From Curvularia sp. ZM96 (Eukaryota; Ascomycota; Dothideomycetes; Pleosporales; Pleosporaceae): a stretch of 64,000 bases of DNA. The stretch is taken from the NCBI GenBank assembly GCA_022457065.1, contig JAJGBQ010000006.1, positions 1,302,001 through 1,366,000 on the forward strand, in the 5' to 3' direction. Both the position numbers and the translations under genes were made by a program. The notes under the pieces are model-generated. The model was not told where the DNA came from, did not search any database, and was given only the letters and a program-made list of their open reading frames with translations. This document shows positions 45,532-55,792 of the stretch, one piece after another (the stretch's first letter is position 1; each line of letters starts with the position of its first letter).

Positions 45532-46494
45532 CTATTGGCTTTCAAGCACCCTTTTGGCGCCGTCACTGATACGCTTCACCTCTGTGTGACCCTTCTTAAC
45601 CACCTCTTCCATCAGCTTCTTTGCTTTTTGCAGGTCGTCAGGCAGTACTTCGCGGTTGACCTCGTACTTTCGTAACTTCTTGTTATGCTCCTGTCGCGCT
45701 TGTTGTATGAGCTTGTCTGCGCGCTCAGAGGCCTTGACAGCCGACTCAACGGCGGCTCGGCGCGATTCACCTGTGGGTGGTGGCAGGGGCACTTGGATAG
45801 TTAGAGGATTGGATGGTTCCGGGGAGAGGGGTGTGAGGGAGTGTGGTGAGGCAGCGATAGCGGTGGTTATAGGCTTGATATGCTGGTGAATGTTAGGTCA
45901 GCCGTGCTGCATTCCATTGTCATAGATCCGATCCATACGTACCCCTTCCTCTCCACAAATGACATTCAGCACTCTCCCTCTTGGGACAACCTGAGCAATG
46001 TCTCCCAGTCTCACGGTCTCTTTGCCATGTCCAGCAGTACCCAACTGTACCTTCAAGCTTTCTACAATATCCGGATTGAGCTTCCCTCCACTTCGCAGCT
46101 GACTCAACTCGTGTGTGAGCTTCTCAATTGCCTTGAGTATCTGCGCTTCCAAGCCAGAGACATCGTAGGCCTCGTCGGTGGGGGTGGGGATACCAGCTCT
46201 ATTGACTGGTGGGCTCGAGTCGGTTCGCGCGTGGGATTTATTCGCTTTACCGGCCTTCTTTTGCACTTGTGGGGTTATAGAGAAGCTGCGGACAGCATGT
46301 GAAGAGCATTGTGGTGTTGAGGCACGGAGAACAGGCCTGGGTGGTGTGAGCGGAACACGGCTTTGACATTTGCGCGAAGCAACATTGGAGGCTTACAGAA
46401 CGCGGCCTGGCGCCTCAATTGGTCTCAGTGGTATGCGAGGGGCGCCATGGAAAGTGTGCTGTAGGGCTACGCGAGAAACGGCCAGTCGTGGCAT
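45532..46494 (-). CDS. RRF1: Mitochondrial ribosome recycling factor
   Basis: Three exons: 46494-46397, 46336-45943 and 45882-45532; two 60-bp introns; 280 residues. It splits post-termination mitochondrial ribosomes together with mEF-G2. The first exon (MPRLAVSRVALQHTFHG) plus the start of the second make a long presequence. The RRF body shows VSGLEAQILKAIEKLTHELSQLRSGGKLNPDIVE, then GDIAQVVPRGRVLNVICGEE, and after intron 2 the VPLPPPTGESRRAAVESAVKASERADKLIQQARQE helix and the final LMEEVVKKGHTEVKRISDGAKRVLES. Both splice junctions are needed to keep this order. The Arg of the typical R.G..P motif is present (LRSGGKLNP). Confidence 0.92.
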
Positions 46495-46707
46495 GGTTAT
46501 GAAGTATTGGGAAGAGTGGGATGGTTGCGAGCACAGAATGTCTAGGAAAGCACAGACAATTCGTAGCTAATAGCACACGCGACAGGAACAACGTCATCGC
46601 GCCAGAATAACTACGATCTCCATTTTCCATGTTTTCGTAGAAAGCACTAGCAATGTTGAATTGAACCGAAGACTATACACATGCGGGGAGTGTTTCTTTG
46701 AATACCA

Positions 46708-47983
46708 TCACGCGGCCCCGCCTCCACCTTCTGCTGCATTCAGAATGAGCTCCATCAGCTTGTGTCGCTTCTCTTTTTCACTCTTAACCATGCACATTGC
46801 CGTCGCTACAAATACCTGATACAGCCTACTTTTCCTCAATTTCAAGACTTTCTCGGTTTCCGCCTCCTCTGACTCCTCGTCAGAACTCAAGTCTAGCACG
46901 GATGGCGTATACTCGTCAACCAGATGCAGAATGGCGGTATCGAAAAACTCTAATGTGCCACTCTTCTTGCATGCAATCGAGCACGTATATCTCCCCAAAC
47001 AAAGCTCGTCCTCTTCATGCTTCTTGTCATCGGTGATTGGTAACCGAGCAATGAGCTTCAAGTGGTTGAAGCGTAATAGCAAGCCACAAGCCCGTGACTC
47101 GTGAACAGAAGCCGTTCCTTTCCAGTAGAAATCGATGCCCATGTAATGGAAGTGATAGCATCGAGTATGGCGGGACAGGGGACTCATCCACCGCAAATAA
47201 ACCACTTCTTCCGCCACTGCCGGTTTTTCGGATTTCGAGTCGAATACATCAGGATCTGGGCCTTTGCCTGCGACTCGGTTGGCTTTGACAGCATGCACGT
47301 ATGCTTTCCCCGTCTCGCCCCAAAGCCGCCATCCTCGAATCTTGTATCCCTTGAGCTTATGGTCATCAGCCTTAAGCGCCTTCTTGTCGCCCCCGTTGTG
47401 GCGCCACGAGACTACGCCACGCGGGTCTATCACGCCTGGTTGGCTGATTGACGGTCCAAGTTGTAACTTGTACTTTTTCCAGAAGCAGCCTTCGTGGATG
47501 AGAACAGCAGGCTTCGCTGTGTATTTACTATTGCCCATGTATAAGACCTGAGGTGGCATGTGGAATGACAAGTAAGGTTGATGCATATAGAAAGCAGTGT
47601 CATTCGGCTCAACGGGGGGCAAGCCAGAGCTCTTACGCTCCTTTTTTTGCAGACGCTTTATTTTCTGTTCTTTTAGACTTGGGCCAAGCCACTTCTCCCT
47701 TGCTGGATCTATTACTGGCGAAATGCACTTGTCGAGTGGGTTTTCCTCGTATATGTGGTAAGTTGATTGTGGTTTGATTGCCTTTTCGGGCCGTAGAGTC
47801 GCCTCTGTAGGATTACGAGTAATTCCATTCTCTTCGAGTGAGGACGCTGATGTGATATGTTGAACAAGTGTCTGCAAGATGTAAGACAATGTAATACTCA
47901 TGTGGGGCTTGCTATTATTTACTTGCCTCTGTGTCGTCCTTCTCTACCTCAGAAACGATGATTGTATGCTTATGCTCTTCCAT
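46708..47983 (-). CDS. Conserved-looking protein of unknown function (GC-AG intron proposed)
   Basis: The main exon (47871-46708) encodes 387 residues. Two beginnings are possible: an unspliced Met (MSITLSYILQ, 47901), or a first exon 47983-47927 (MEEHKHTIIVSEVEKDDTE) joined through a 55-bp intron with donor GAG|GCAAGT and acceptor TTGCAG. The GCAAGT donor is the known consensus of GC-AG introns and keeps the frame, so I prefer the 406-residue model. The protein is basic, with KEQKIKRLQKKERKSSGLPPVEP, a beta-rich core (YLSFHMPPQVLYMGNSKYTAKPAVLIHEG, GYKIRGWRLWGETGK, CYHFHYMGIDFYWKGTASV) and an acidic patch (DLSSDEESEEAETE). No family recognised; nothing indicates secretion. Confidence 0.75.
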
Positions 47984-48780
47984 AGCTAGAGCTTCTGCTA
48001 ACTTAAAAGATGCTTCGCCAAGTGACTATATCCCATTGCAAGAGAAGTCAAAGCTCAAGTATGTTCATGCTTTGATATTTGTGTTGTTCGCATGTTCCAC
48101 GGTTGATTGCGCCAAGCATTGTTGTGGAGGCTGAGCTATTCTCGCATTGCTCGTATTGGAACCTGAGCACGAGCCGTCCAATCAAAAATGGTGATTACTA
48201 GTGGTTTTTGAAAGGGCATGCTATATCTATTGGTTATCATGCCTCTTGAGCGTGCGCGAAGTAATAGATATGCAAGTATGAAGATAAGGCGGCCAGGCAG
48301 ATTTACCTTCGGTAACCATCTTCGCTCTTTTGAGATTTCTGTAGAAGTACACCGCTAATGTTTTTCTCCTATATTAACACAAGTTTTCCGGGTCCATGAG
48401 AATTACTTGAACCCCCATTTCTGGCTGAAAGTTGAGTGATAATCAGGGTGAGTGAATGGACTGATCCTGGGCTCCGATTGCAGTCCATATGAGATGAGAT
48501 GAGCCTGCGCAATCTTAAGAAAATATACTATTCGAGCGTCATGTTATATACATCGAATACAAGCCAAGATTGTAGATGGGGTCTAGTGAAAGGCTCACGA
48601 GGCTGAATCGCCAGCGGGTAAGCCTCGGCTGAAGCTCACTATCGATAACGATGATGCGCTAAACTTCGAAATTAGCCACTGCGAAGTCCATGACGTGCGT
48701 GATACATTGTCTTCAATTATTCTGTAATCGTACACATTCATTCTCTCACCACGGTACAGTCGGTTGTCGAAGCTCCCTGT
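47984..48780. other. Divergent promoter region
   Basis: About 800 bp between two divergent genes. AT-richer, no gene seen. Confidence 0.45.
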
Positions 48781-50514
48781 ATGCCCGTATATACGTGCTC
48801 CAGACGATATGTTTGCGCAGGCTGCTTGCGCGCAAATCGAAGATCTAATGTTTTCTTCCGAATGCGAGCCGCCGCGGGTGGCCACATGAGATGGTATGGA
48901 CAGGCAGCAACCCAGAACAGCACATCCGACAATGATGGCATTAAGGATGCAGGAGAAAAGAGTCCACCTAAAGGCAAAGAAGAGGAGAAGGAAGAAGGGG
49001 CGCTCACTCGACGACTACGCGACATGAGCGAAGAAGCCTTGATATCTGGTGGGCACAGTGCGATCAAGGCTGTGGACGAGGCGGGATTCAGTCCAGATCT
49101 CAAGGCACAGCTAGAGCAACGTATTGCTGCCGCGAACCTCAAATCATCCGAAGCAGAATTGCCTGCTTCCGTCTCTCGTCACACACGCGACATCGCCACA
49201 GCCGAACCATGGGTTGGTACCGAATCGATTCACGACGCCAGCTTGCGCATGCTGAACGATGCCCACAAACCAATGCGACTGGGTCGCCCACCAAAGATAC
49301 CCGGAGTCCAACCACCACAGTCAATTGACACTGGCCACAAGCGCAACAAGGGGGGCAGTGGTTTGCGACTAGCAAATGCTCGTGACAGGAGTACTGTATA
49401 TGCGACGTTGGTAGAAAACGGAGACATTGACGCCGCAGAGCGTGAGAAACGACTTCAAGATTTGAAGGATCGATTCGAACCGGGGGCGCGTACCATTGTT
49501 CCCGGAACGATACAAGGTCTAGCTTCGTTGGCCAACAAGAGAATTGAGGATGCCATTGCCCGTGGCCAATTTAAGAATATTCCTCGAGGGAAAAACGCAA
49601 ATGTGGAACGCGACTACAATGCATCCAGCCCTTTCATCGACACAACCGAGTACTTCATGAACAAGATCATTCAAAAGCAGGAGATTGTGCCGCCGTGGAT
49701 CGAGAAACAGCAGGAGCTCACATCGGCAGTGAGGAAATTCCGAACCCGCTTACGCGCAGACTGGAAGAGACATGCTGCACGTATGATAGCCAGCAAAGGC
49801 GGATCGCTAGTGGAACAAGTCAGAAGGGCTGAGGCATACGCCAAAGCCGAGCTCATTTCAAATCCGTTGAGGAAGAAGCAGGAGACGCTTACCACCATCA
49901 ACGACGATGGTCATATGTCTCAAATCTCGTTGTCAGGAGAACTGACAGTGACACCACCAGCCGACAGTTCCGACGCCAAACCAGTGGTCACTGAGAAAGT
50001 CGTGGCTGAGATGGTCACGCTGGACGCCTCTCCAGAAGCTGTAGCTCAGAATCCTTCTGCGGGTTCTGTAGAGGACGTCTCGAAGCAAACCGTGGAAATA
50101 CCTGTTCAAACCCTAGAAGCGGAAGTGCCTCCAGCACCACACCCCTTTCGCGATCCAGACTGGGAACGTGTCGAAGGCAGCTACCTTGCTGTCGCCATCA
50201 AAGACCTCAATGACAAGGCGCGCAGTTACAACCTGCAGGCACCTGAGCTAGCCAAAAGGCCATATTTCAACCTTCAGCGCGAGCTGAACTCATGCTTTGC
50301 TGATGTTGCGCCCCAGCTCGCTACCGCCATCATCGACCGTACACGCAGGCCACCCAAGAAAGTGGACACTGGGTACATGTCTAGCCAGAAGAGTGTTCTC
50401 GATAACATTATTGGTGGGCCGGTCCGTGTCCGAGACGAGCGCCGCGAGAAGCAGTATGGTTTCAAGCAGTTTTGGAAAGACCTGTGGGCCGAGAAGCCAA
50501 GCAACCTATACTAA
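48781..50514 (+). CDS. DnaJC28 conserved domain (DUF1992) protein, probably mitochondrial
   Basis: Single exon, 577 residues. The N-terminus (MPVYTCSRRYVCAGCLRANRRSNVFFRMRA, shown here only as a region, residues 1-30) is basic and suits a mitochondrial presequence. The DnaJ-homologue subfamily C member 28 domain is recognised by SLANKRIEDAIARGQFKNIP, then a gap and EYFMNKIIQKQEIVPPWIE (about residues 240-310), followed by helices with RTRLRADWKRHAARM. There is no J domain with HPD. The C-terminal third has RSYNLQAPELAKRPYFNLQRELNSC and ends with FWKDLWAEKPSNLY. The molecular role is unknown. Confidence 0.88.
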   Translation: MPVYTCSRRYVCAGCLRANRRSNVFFRMRAAAGGHMRWYGQAATQNSTSDNDGIKDAGEKSPPKGKEEEKEEGALTRRLRDMSEEALISGGHSAIKAVDEAGFSPDLKAQLEQRIAAANLKSSEAELPASVSRHTRDIATAEPWVGTESIHDASLRMLNDAHKPMRLGRPPKIPGVQPPQSIDTGHKRNKGGSGLRLANARDRSTVYATLVENGDIDAAEREKRLQDLKDRFEPGARTIVPGTIQGLASLANKRIEDAIARGQFKNIPRGKNANVERDYNASSPFIDTTEYFMNKIIQKQEIVPPWIEKQQELTSAVRKFRTRLRADWKRHAARMIASKGGSLVEQVRRAEAYAKAELISNPLRKKQETLTTINDDGHMSQISLSGELTVTPPADSSDAKPVVTEKVVAEMVTLDASPEAVAQNPSAGSVEDVSKQTVEIPVQTLEAEVPPAPHPFRDPDWERVEGSYLAVAIKDLNDKARSYNLQAPELAKRPYFNLQRELNSCFADVAPQLATAIIDRTRRPPKKVDTGYMSSQKSVLDNIIGGPVRVRDERREKQYGFKQFWKDLWAEKPSNLY

Positions 50515-53140
50515 GCCGCCCATTCAAGCCACACGCACCCCCCGCTTGAGCTGATCGCCTATTCCGCGGAAACCTTGATTGATCCGCCCGCCTTTCCAAA
50601 TACCGGCACATCCATACTCGTCACAGATGGTGATTGAGTGACAACCACTTCGCCTACCCTGGCATGCAGGGCTCCGCGCAGGACATGACTTGATGCAATG
50701 TCCCAGCGCTTTCTTTTTTCGTCCTCCCTGTGTGCTTCATGACTATTATGCGCATACGTTCAAATTAGGAAATCGGCGATCTGGTCAAAAATGCATTCTT
50801 ATTTCCCATTTTACCCGGAAATGGGATTGTTTTAGTTCTGCATGTGCGTTACCAGGCCCTCGGTTCTATGCGCAAGTGAGGCGGAGGAGATTTGATCGAC
50901 GGACGTCACCATTGGTACGTGACAAGCAGGCAGGGGTCAGTACATACGCCTTGGAGGCGGCTTTTTTTTAATGTCGTTTACAAGTCGTAACCAAGGCAAG
51001 TGTAGCCGTGCAAGTTGGATAGAACCGCATCTTTTAGTTGCTTTGACTCGGGGATTCCCCTTGCATCCAATCCGAGTTGGGCGAAAAAAAGAACTGTATA
51101 CGATCAAAGACCCTTTTTTCCTGTTTCTCTCTCTGACTCTCCCACACACTCAGACTCACGCCCTCACGCCCTCATGCCCTCACGCCATAAATCGTCTGAT
51201 TGATAGCAGATACGCCTTCTGAGGCTTCGCCACAGCATAGCGACGTATACATTTCTCAGCTAGCCCTAGCATTTCGGCATGAGCGATTGGCCAACTTCTC
51301 TAAAATGGCACCACTTTATGGCGACACTCTGCTGCTCTCACTCCAGCCGCATCGAGACCTTCCTAGAAGTACTTACCCAACCGACACACCCGTCGTCCCT
51401 CCGCTGCATAGACCACCTACTGGCAAGTGCACCCACCCACCGAGGCTTACCCAGACGCATTCACTTGCTTTTGTCCCGTGAAAATGTGGGGGAAGAGAAA
51501 AAAGGGCTTGGGGAAAACAAATAAGGGGACGCCACTCTATTTCGCAACGCGCGTAATGTCTCTGTCTCGTTCTCTTTTTCTTCTCACTGCTTTCCTTGCA
51601 TCCCTGCACGTACCTTGCTCACTAGGGTGTCTGTGTGTGCAGCCCATGACGATGATAAGGCAAAACGAAAAGCAAGTAGCAACCACCAAATCGGCAGCCT
51701 CGGCACCCCGACTCTTATGTTGTGCATACTTTTACCCGTGCAACAAAATGCACAGACTGGCGGGGTTCGGCCGGCTTACCGTATGAACGACTTTTGCATT
51801 TCTTGTTCGAGTTTTTTTTTTTGGTTTTTTTTGAAGCATACCTGTTTCTTTTTGAGGCACATTGTATTTTTCTTCGGTTTCCCCGTTTCGGAACTATACG
51901 TCACTTGGCTGGTTTTATTGTGTGTAGTGGTGGTGATAGTGGCATAAAGCAAGAGGGTGCAATTACCAATGCCAGGGAACCGTTTAGGTGGTTTGTTCTT
52001 GCTGGGTAGTTGACCTGACATGTTTCTTTTGATTTTTTATCCTTTCCTATTGTGTCTCGTTGCTTTGAGCTGAGTACCCGGGAATGTCACTTGCTGTACA
52101 AGAAGCCGTTTTCTTTTATCGACAATAGGCCAGTCTGTTCCGCGTGTCCTCGGAAAGCGTTTTCGAATAAACGTGGTAATTAGCTCAACCACAGCAGCTG
52201 GCGTCCAAACGTAGGTAGATAACGTTCAGCCACATTCGGTCCAGGTCTGGTAGGTATGTGTGGCAAAGGCTGCTCGGCCTTTGTATGGCTCCTCGACCCG
52301 CCGGCTAGTTTCCGGAAGTGCTACAGTGTGTTCTTTTTCGCGGCTGCCTGGTCTCTTAGTAGTAATGCTGTGCAGGTGTGTAGACTTGTTTTCTACACCA
52401 CCATTTTTGGCCCGTGACTGCAAGACGTCCACAACTAACAAGGGCTGTTGCCAATCTGATAAGCAACGCTCTACGGCAAGGCGGGATCATTCCCTTTTTC
52501 AGACAGCCCCATTCGTCACGGAGGATCAGCGTCTCTAAATGTCGGCGACGAGGCGTAGTCCATCTTTCAGCCAACCATTTGACAGGGATGGGCTACTAAA
52601 AACAAGGAAACCCCTTCTTTTATCCATGCTGCTGACTGGTCACGTCTCAAGTATTTGAACCAAGACATGATTTGCGCAGGCATACAGTACCGTACGTATG
52701 GAAATTGGAGAGAAGAAAACAAGGAGCGAAACAACGAAACCACAACTGACGATCGTGTCAGGGTACTGATCACTTACCTAATTCATCCAGGCCAGCCCGC
52801 ACACCCTCACTATTCCGTACTATTTCAATGGTTATTCTGAACATTACCCAATGCAGACAAGCCCACGCCAAACTACTAATATTCTTACTTGCTTTTCTCT
52901 TATACCAACCGATCAGGGTAAGCCATACACCGAATCTGGCGCCAAGTTTGCCTATTGCAGCGCAAACTCATTGCCCGTTTTTGATCTGACAGGAAACGCT
53001 CCATGCCGGCTTGGTAAAATACAAACCGACATATCCAGTACAACACTCGTATCCCAGCATGACTGCCGATCCTAGTTCTCAAACCGGAGGGGGAGCAAAT
53101 TCGTGGTGGCGCCCGCCCGAACCCCACACCCGTAGCGCTA
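50515..53140. other. Long gene-free stretch between convergent genes
   Basis: About 2.6 kb, unusually long for a convergent pair. It holds C/T tracts, a short 8-bp repeat (51155-51186) and T-runs (51812-51832). A plus-strand frame near 51279-51524 follows a promoter-like CT-rich leader but has no recognisable content. A non-coding RNA or a small multi-exon gene cannot be excluded. Confidence 0.4.
51155..51186. repeat. Four copies of an 8-bp unit
   Basis: CTCACGCC is repeated four times head to tail, the third copy with one change (CTCATGCC). Confidence 0.8.
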
Positions 53141-55792
53141 TCACCTTGCAGTCTGACACGGTGTCTGGGGTTTCGTGGTAAAACTGCCCTGCCACCTGCG
53201 GACCCTCGTGCGCTTACGAGTGCTGTTCGTGATATTGATCTTCCGGCTGACGCCCGTGACGACCCGAACGTTAGGTAGAACGGCGTCCACCACGGCCCCC
53301 TCCGTCACTTTGATGGGGAGGCTTTCCTTATTCGGCTTCTCATGCATATCACTAGCATAGCCTCCCATGCAGAATGTCTTCACGGATACATCATGAGTCG
53401 CCTTTCCTGCGCCGTCATATGGCTGACAGAAGCAGACTCGCAACACATGCCCAGCTGCGGGTCCGAGGAGTCCATTATTGTGCCTTTGCCTTGCATGCCG
53501 TGTATGTAGGTGCTTCCTGCTAGAAGTAGTAGCGGCACCTGCACATTTCCATTTTTGAGGCATACTAGCGTGCTTGGTTGCTGCATTTTGCTTACCAAGT
53601 AGCCTTCCTTTTGCCGTGGTCGTGCAGCTGGCGGTGATGGCTGTGATCATTCGGGCTTGGCGAGACCTCACCTCTAATCTGATGTTCTTTCTGGAGGGTT
53701 TTGCTGATCCGTGTCTCCTGTGTTGAGGGCATGTTTTTACCTTTTCATACGATCGGTGTGTCTGGCCGCAAGCAGGGAGTGTGCTAGTCTGCGTGATGCC
53801 GCCACATCCTTTGACCGCGGGACCAGGCGTAATGAAGGAATATGCGCATTCGGTTTCGGGATTGATCTGCGATTTTTCGGGACGTTTGTAGTTGTGGTGG
53901 TGTCGCAAATTTGGAGGAAGGGGTACCGAAGTTGTAGGTAGTGTGGTCATGGGTTTCAGAGAAGGTCGTGGAGGAGGCAGACATGTTACCGGAAATATTC
54001 TATAGTGTGCAGGGGTAGGTTTGTTGTGTTTGGATGTTACGGAAGGCGGGCTTCCGGAATCCGAGGTACGCTTTGTGCTAGGCGTGGAGCAGTCCTCTGG
54101 TTGGATCAGGCTGCCAGATGGTGAAAAGAATGATATCTTTGGTGTTTCATAGTTTGGGCGAACGATTCCCGATGCTGCAGCTATGGGTAAGAGAGTGTTT
54201 AAAGCAGCCGATGTAATGGATTGGCATGGCAATCCTGTTTCCTTTACTTGCTTGACTTCGGAAAATTTAGAGACAGGAGCTTGTTCCTCCCGCTCCGCCA
54301 TCCGTGGAGTGAACCATACTGGCGCCACGGGTGTAGTCGAACGCGAGTGGTGCAGTGCATGAGGAAATTCGTGCTGCAAATCAACATCTACACCGACTAT
54401 AGTACCAGAATAGGACGTGGAGACAGTACTGCAGAAGCTTGCATTTTGACTGGCACCCCTTGTGCAATCATTGTCTGTTAGTGAAAGAGTGGGGTTACTG
54501 GACACAGAGACGCTATAGAAGACACTTCTATTTAGAGCAGAATTTCTGTCGTGAGTTGGCAGTTCAGAAACTTTGCTGGAACAGTCTCTTTGTAAACCAA
54601 CTTGTGGTTCGGGGTCCACGAGATGCACTGAACAGGGCCGTTGGCATTTGGGCGTCACGGTGGTGAGTTTTGATGGCTGAAGCGTAACCACAAGTTGAGG
54701 ATGCAATGAAGGCGGATTGTGAGGGTCCTTGCGCGAGGGAAAGTCTAGACGAGCTGAAGGTCCAAAGTCCGCTGTTAGGGTCTTCGCATCCCTGCTCTGA
54801 TGCTCCGGAGCTGACGATTGAGTCACGCCCAGGGGCGCAACGGATTCAACAGGTGGCGTGTCCAACCAGTTATTGTCCGACCGGAGCGCCCCAGAAGCAG
54901 CGGCTTGGTCTTCTGAATTATCCTTGCTCTTTCCTGGCTTATTGTCATGATATCCAGCGATGAGCGTATGCGTTGAAGACGACTCAGACCGAGTTCGCGA
55001 GGCAGATCGGACTTGGTGGAGCACTCCACGGACGAATCCCTTTACGTTCTTGTTATTTCCGGCATAATCAATTTCCTTTGATTGATGTTGTATATTTTGC
55101 GGACGATCCAAGATGAGCTGTAGAGATGGTATGGTGGTCTTGACTCGCGGAGATAAGGTGCCGATATCCTTGTAAGATGGCTTGTAATATGCTCGAGGCG
55201 TTGGGCCCAACACCTGCTCTTGCTGGGCACTTGCTGTAATAAGCTGGAGAGCATGGCCATCGGGACTCGGTGAAACCTTGGGCGAAGCACAGCTTGGCGA
55301 GATATTTTCCACCACGTGCAGCGAGGAAAATGAACCGACATTGAAGAGGGAGCTTCGAGACTCTAGCGTGGAGTATGAACCTTGCTCAATAATGGTGGTA
55401 AGGGGCACGCTATTGGATCGATTTCCGAGCCGAGATGCAAGATTGATGGGCACGGCTTGACGCCTTGCGTACTGTTGGTCTCGGTACTCTTGAACGTCGT
55501 CTGCGCCAGCGCTGTCATGACGAATGCAACCATGACGGGCTAGCTTTCCGCCAGGCTGACTAGTCGCTTTCGAAGGTGATGAGCCTATGTCGCCCAAAGC
55601 TTTGTGATAGGCGAGAGCGTCATGGTGTAGTGCGTGAGGTGATCGAGTGCGCGGATTCGTATTCGCTCGCTCCGATGCGTCCATCGCGGCAGACTGGGAA
55701 TCGGATCGTACAGTGTTAGCTCCATATGCGGGATCCTGGTGGTTACCAAGACCCAGTAAACCAGGGTTGCTGAGCCGATGAGTAGGCATCAT
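53141..55792 (-). CDS. Long disordered protein of unknown function
   Basis: Single open frame of 883 codons from ATG 55792; this length is not expected by chance. Most of it is Ser/Thr/Pro/Asn/His-rich with scattered RS motifs (TRSPHALHHDALAYHKALGDIGSS, SASRTRSESSS), so the protein is likely disordered. Residues about 690-810 are basic and contain several Cys/His (KVKTCPQHRRHG, CAGAATTSSRKHLHTRHARQRHNN, RVCFCQPYDG), which could bind zinc, but no standard spacing is visible. The C-terminus is basic. No signal peptide or membrane segment. Function unknown; the long upstream region (55.8-58.6 kb) would suit a regulated gene. Confidence 0.7.
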   Translation of the reverse strand: MMPTHRLSNPGLLGLGNHQDPAYGANTVRSDSQSAAMDASERANTNPRTRSPHALHHDALAYHKALGDIGSSPSKATSQPGGKLARHGCIRHDSAGADDVQEYRDQQYARRQAVPINLASRLGNRSNSVPLTTIIEQGSYSTLESRSSLFNVGSFSSLHVVENISPSCASPKVSPSPDGHALQLITASAQQEQVLGPTPRAYYKPSYKDIGTLSPRVKTTIPSLQLILDRPQNIQHQSKEIDYAGNNKNVKGFVRGVLHQVRSASRTRSESSSTHTLIAGYHDNKPGKSKDNSEDQAAASGALRSDNNWLDTPPVESVAPLGVTQSSAPEHQSRDAKTLTADFGPSARLDFPSRKDPHNPPSLHPQLVVTLQPSKLTTVTPKCQRPCSVHLVDPEPQVGLQRDCSSKVSELPTHDRNSALNRSVFYSVSVSSNPTLSLTDNDCTRGASQNASFCSTVSTSYSGTIVGVDVDLQHEFPHALHHSRSTTPVAPVWFTPRMAEREEQAPVSKFSEVKQVKETGLPCQSITSAALNTLLPIAAASGIVRPNYETPKISFFSPSGSLIQPEDCSTPSTKRTSDSGSPPSVTSKHNKPTPAHYRIFPVTCLPPPRPSLKPMTTLPTTSVPLPPNLRHHHNYKRPEKSQINPETECAYSFITPGPAVKGCGGITQTSTLPACGQTHRSYEKVKTCPQHRRHGSAKPSRKNIRLEVRSRQARMITAITASCTTTAKGRLLGKQNAATKHASMPQKWKCAGAATTSSRKHLHTRHARQRHNNGLLGPAAGHVLRVCFCQPYDGAGKATHDVSVKTFCMGGYASDMHEKPNKESLPIKVTEGAVVDAVLPNVRVVTGVSRKINITNSTRKRTRVRRWQGSFTTKPQTPCQTAR

